Origin: Piper betle
Lineage: Eukaryota > Streptophyta > Magnoliopsida > Piperales > Piperaceae
DNA length: 64,000 nt
NCBI GenBank assembly: GCA_033002965.1
Contig: JAURVB010007419.1
Coordinates: 30,122-94,121, forward strand
Direction of reading: 5' to 3'
Shown here: one piece after another, positions 60,900 through 64,000 of the stretch
Position numbering within the stretch: position 1 is the first letter of the stretch
How the letters are laid out: each line of letters starts with the position of its first letter
Made by a program: the position numbers and the translations under genes
Notes under the pieces: generated by a model
What the model saw: the letters and a program-made list of their open reading frames with translations, nothing else
Databases searched by the model: none
What the model was told of the DNA's origin: nothing

Positions 60900-63800
60900 A
60901 GTCCGAGTTATGGATGTGTAGCCTTGAAAGTTACATGTGGTTGATCTGGACATGTCCTGTTACCAGCTGGTCCGTATGGGATCGGCCTTAAAGCAGAGTG
61001 AACCTTAAGCCAAAACACTGCAGGTTCGAGCGACAAACTGCCACTAAAGTGACGTGTCGTCAGATGATGCTGTGCCCGTCTGAACGACGTGCTCATGAGG
61101 CCCTGGGTGGTGATACCTTTGGTGGGCGGATCTCGCAACCGTGAGGTTTGTTCCATTGTGTTGCTGTGATGCTTGCCCTTCCGAACTCTTTCTTTTACAA
61201 CGACGAACTTAGTCTCTATATGTTTTGATTTAGAGTAAGGCTTCTCTGTTGTTATTTGAATTATGACACTGCGGACCGATTAGTGCTTGAAATATGTAAA
61301 GTGGTTCTTTCAATGTTATCAACGATGCGCGAGCCCTGCGGCAACATTCCGCAAGCCATATTCTCTGATTGGATGCCTCGCATATGGCTATGGATCAGCT
61401 GCCATGGGTGGAGAAGCTATGAGTGTACACGGCAACCTCAATCGAAATGGCTCCGCCGGCTAGTGAGATGAAGCATGGCCAGAGGTGGATCGACGACTAT
61501 CACCGAGCATCATCAGCAAATCGGAATCAGAGTATCCTGTGATCTCGGGATTGATCTGATTTCCGATATGTGAGGCATGTATAATGTTTGTTTCTGAAAG
61601 GCTACCTCATCGCAGGCGCCTTTTGGCGCACTGTCCAGTGGTCCAACCCTGGATTGCTTGAATGTACTGCCAACATTCCAACAATATACTGCAATGATAC
61701 TGGACTGTGTGCAATAACTTGAGCATACATAAGACTTCCCACTACTGAAGCATGGGAGTCTTTGCATTTCCTTTTCTTCTATATCATTTTGGACACTAAT
61801 TGAATCTGAGTAGTCTCCATGAAATGAGGGTGTCTCCTGGTTTACCATTTGCATGCCAAATCTTTCAAACTCTTTTATATATGTCTTTAATGATAATCAA
61901 GTATCTGTCGATCGCTGATTCCGATGTATTTGAATTCTAATACAAGGATGCATTGCCAAGCATACTTTCATTTCAAATTTGTCTGACAAAAGATTCTTGG
62001 TTTCGTGCAAAGAATCTATATTATTACTGGTAGTATATATCATCAACACATAAAGCCAGGAAAATATACTCTCACTAGGCTTATGGGTATACATCTGATC
62101 ATCAGATCGCGTTCGTCTAAGACCAAATGGAGAGAATCACTTGGTGAAATTGTGATACACATTGTTGGCGGCTGCTTATAAGTCCATAGATGGATTTCTT
62201 CAGTTTGCAAACCATGCTCCATGAATCTCTAATACATAGTTTCTGGTTGCACCATATAAATTGTTTCATCAATGTCACCATTTAGAATCGCGGTCTTGCA
62301 TCCATCTGATGTAACTCGAGATCAAATGTGCCACCAATGCCATGGATTATTCTGGGCGGGTCTTTAGATGAGCTGGCAGAAGGTCTCATTATAATCAATG
62401 CCTTCCTTTGGAGTGAAAGCCCTTTGCAGCTAGGAACGGGCCTTATGTCTTTCTATATTGCCCTTTAGATCCTCTTGGTTTTAAATGTCCACATTGCGAC
62501 CAATGGGTTCGCTACCTTCGGCAATGAAGACAAGTATCCAAAGCGTCATTAGTTTCATGGACTTCATCTCTTCATTCATGGCATCAATCCATTTGAACAC
62601 TAGAACTCTTCATGGCTTGGTGAAGCACTGATTGGATCATCATACCCATTCATTATTATCCTCATGTTCAGTGGAGAAAGATAATGTAATCATCTGAAAT
62701 TACTTTTCTCCTTTCTCTTGTGGATCTCCTCAATGGCATTATATGAGGTTAGTGAGTTGTCCTCGAAGTTATAACTTGAGGTGGGGAAATTCTCGACCGA
62801 GTCTTGTAGTTACGGGTACTGTTTCTTGAACCTTACGTCGATATGGTCCCTGATTCGATTTTACATCAAGACGGTATCTGGAGAAATCGATTCTGCTTCA
62901 AGAGCAAAGTCTCTAGCCTCATTACACCCTCGGGCAACATCCTCAAAAGACCGGGCATTCTCGTCTCAAGAAATATGGCTTTAGTTGGTGGGATCATAAA
63001 GGCTATGCCCCTATTGACCAGTCCGAAGTGCCCCAACAAAATAGCCGCTAACTGTTCGCGGGTCCCGTTCATTTCTATTTTGAGCCTATAGAGGCCTACT
63101 TCGCTGGACTAGCCCAAGTACGTCGTACGTATCTTGGGCCTTTCGGGTCCCTTAATTCATAGGGGGTCTTAACTGATTGCTTTTGTTGGATTGCTCTATT
63201 AGGGAAAGACCTATTCCTTGATGCCCTAGTGCCCTCACCCAGAGTAGAATGGGGCGAAGTTGGTTGTGAGCAATCATGCCTTGCCACCATGTGCTTAATG
63301 TTAGGATTTGGATCTCTCGGCAACGCCATTCATACTAGGAAGTTACTGGCGTAATATTATTATCGAGAGCGATTCCCATGCTTCTACAAGGTCAACACGT
63401 ATGGTACTGGATGCTGTTGCCTCTGATCCATCCTCTTCTGCCATAATTATTCACCACCACGTCAGATCTGATAGCCGCAATAGTTCTGTCGAGTTGGTTC
63501 TCAACCGACTTTATGTACCTTAAATCCCGATCCGATGTTGGAGACTTCTCATCATAGATGAAATAAAGGGGTAACCATAACGAAATAATCAGTCTATAGC
63601 ACGTAATCAAAATATTGTTGACCATTCAAGAGCCATTGAGAGGGCCACTAGTAGTCGTTATGTGTGGATTCTAGAGACGTTTGAAGAATCTATGGCACTG
63701 GTCTCCCTATATTTGTTTATTTCCTAATGCGCCCAATGCGATTGAGAAAATCTGCGAAAATTAGAGAATCGAGAATTCCGTCTGACGTCGGTCATGCAAT

Positions 63801-64000
63801 TACTTGTTTGAAATGTGTCCTAGCGCTTATGCCATGGTGAGGCGGAATTACTCGATTGGTTAATTTCTTTGTAGCCACTATAGTTCACATGCAAGGGTTC
63901 ATTAAAGAATGCAATGGTGTCAAGTAAATATGATTATCATAAAGAACTTAAGGACCTGGTCACATAATATTTAATTGAAAGGGCTTCAAACTTATTATTC
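60900..64000 (-). mobile_element. decayed Ty1/copia retrotransposon, runs off the right edge
   Basis: Minus-strand fragments follow copia pol order when read from right to left. An integrase C-terminal piece (KQSVKTPYEL at about 63170) is followed by NREIP-like debris. Reverse-transcriptase pieces come next (FDLELHQMDA near 62320, and SLHETKNLLSDKFEMK with IQIHRNQR at about 61900-62020). RNase H and the pol C-terminus follow at about 60950-61230 (KHIETKFVVVKERV, DPPTKGITT). Stops and frameshifts interrupt every domain, so the copy is old and inactive. The 3' LTR should lie around 60300-60900, but no partner is in the window to define it. The 5' part lies beyond 64000. Confidence 0.75.

Noticed and set aside
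1..64000. CRISPR array, bacterial operon or phage system
   Set aside because: No spaced direct repeats of that type and no bacterial gene organisation; the DNA is clearly plant nuclear.

Overview
The window is nuclear DNA of a flowering plant. It carries intron-rich genes with GT-AG splice sites, AT-rich intergenic sequence, LTR retrotransposons and plant-specific families (WOX, PORR, DCL, NFD6, PP2C clade D, KAI2). The very GC-rich first exons of the KAI2, DCL, PORR and NFD6-like genes suggest a monocot, probably not a grass. That placement is inference.

Layout. 410-2522: a small LTR retrotransposon that has captured an intronless piece of a mitochondrial-type aspartate aminotransferase. 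5070-6046 (+): ARF GTPase, intact. 7871-7946 (-): tRNA-like fold. 9900-10510 (-): possible short spliced transcript, divergent from 10919-15494 (+), an intact GH95 alpha-L-fucosidase. 15661-15865 (+): U2 snRNA-like gene with its plant snRNA promoter. 17395-17940: degenerate tandem repeat. 18544-19373 (+): NFD6-like organelle protein. 23005-23539 (+): C2H2 zinc-finger/EAR gene with a 2-nt frameshift. 24609-27855 (-): TIP41-like gene, broken. 28833-30374 (+): DCL/DUF3223 gene, intact. 31425-32560: CCGATT-rich element. 32560-40640: about 8 kb of AT-rich intergenic DNA. 40648-41562 (-): WOX4-like homeobox gene, intact. 43764-47004 (-): poly(A)-binding protein gene with all introns but many lesions. 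49877-52270 (+): PP2C with a 2-nt frameshift near its end. 55182-56065 (+): KAI2/D14L receptor, intact. 58344-59598 (-): PORR gene with several 1-2 nt frameshifts. 60900-64000 (-): decayed Ty1/copia element running off the right edge.

The host genes do not form a pathway; this is an ordinary gene neighbourhood. Two patterns stand out. The first is the gene-capturing LTR element, whose LTRs differ at only 3 positions and whose chimeric ORF is still open. The second is the sharp split between six fully intact genes (about 5.4 kb of coding sequence without a lesion) and five broken ones. The broken genes keep their introns and, for the poly(A)-binding protein gene, a promoter. This could be decay of duplicated genes or uneven consensus quality; two lesions are each the apparent loss of one GA unit from a GA run, which favours sequence error at those two sites.

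Multi-exon genes are given as one feature from start codon to stop codon, with exon coordinates in the evidence. Frames and splice sites were worked out by eye; family assignments rest on remembered motifs, with no database search.
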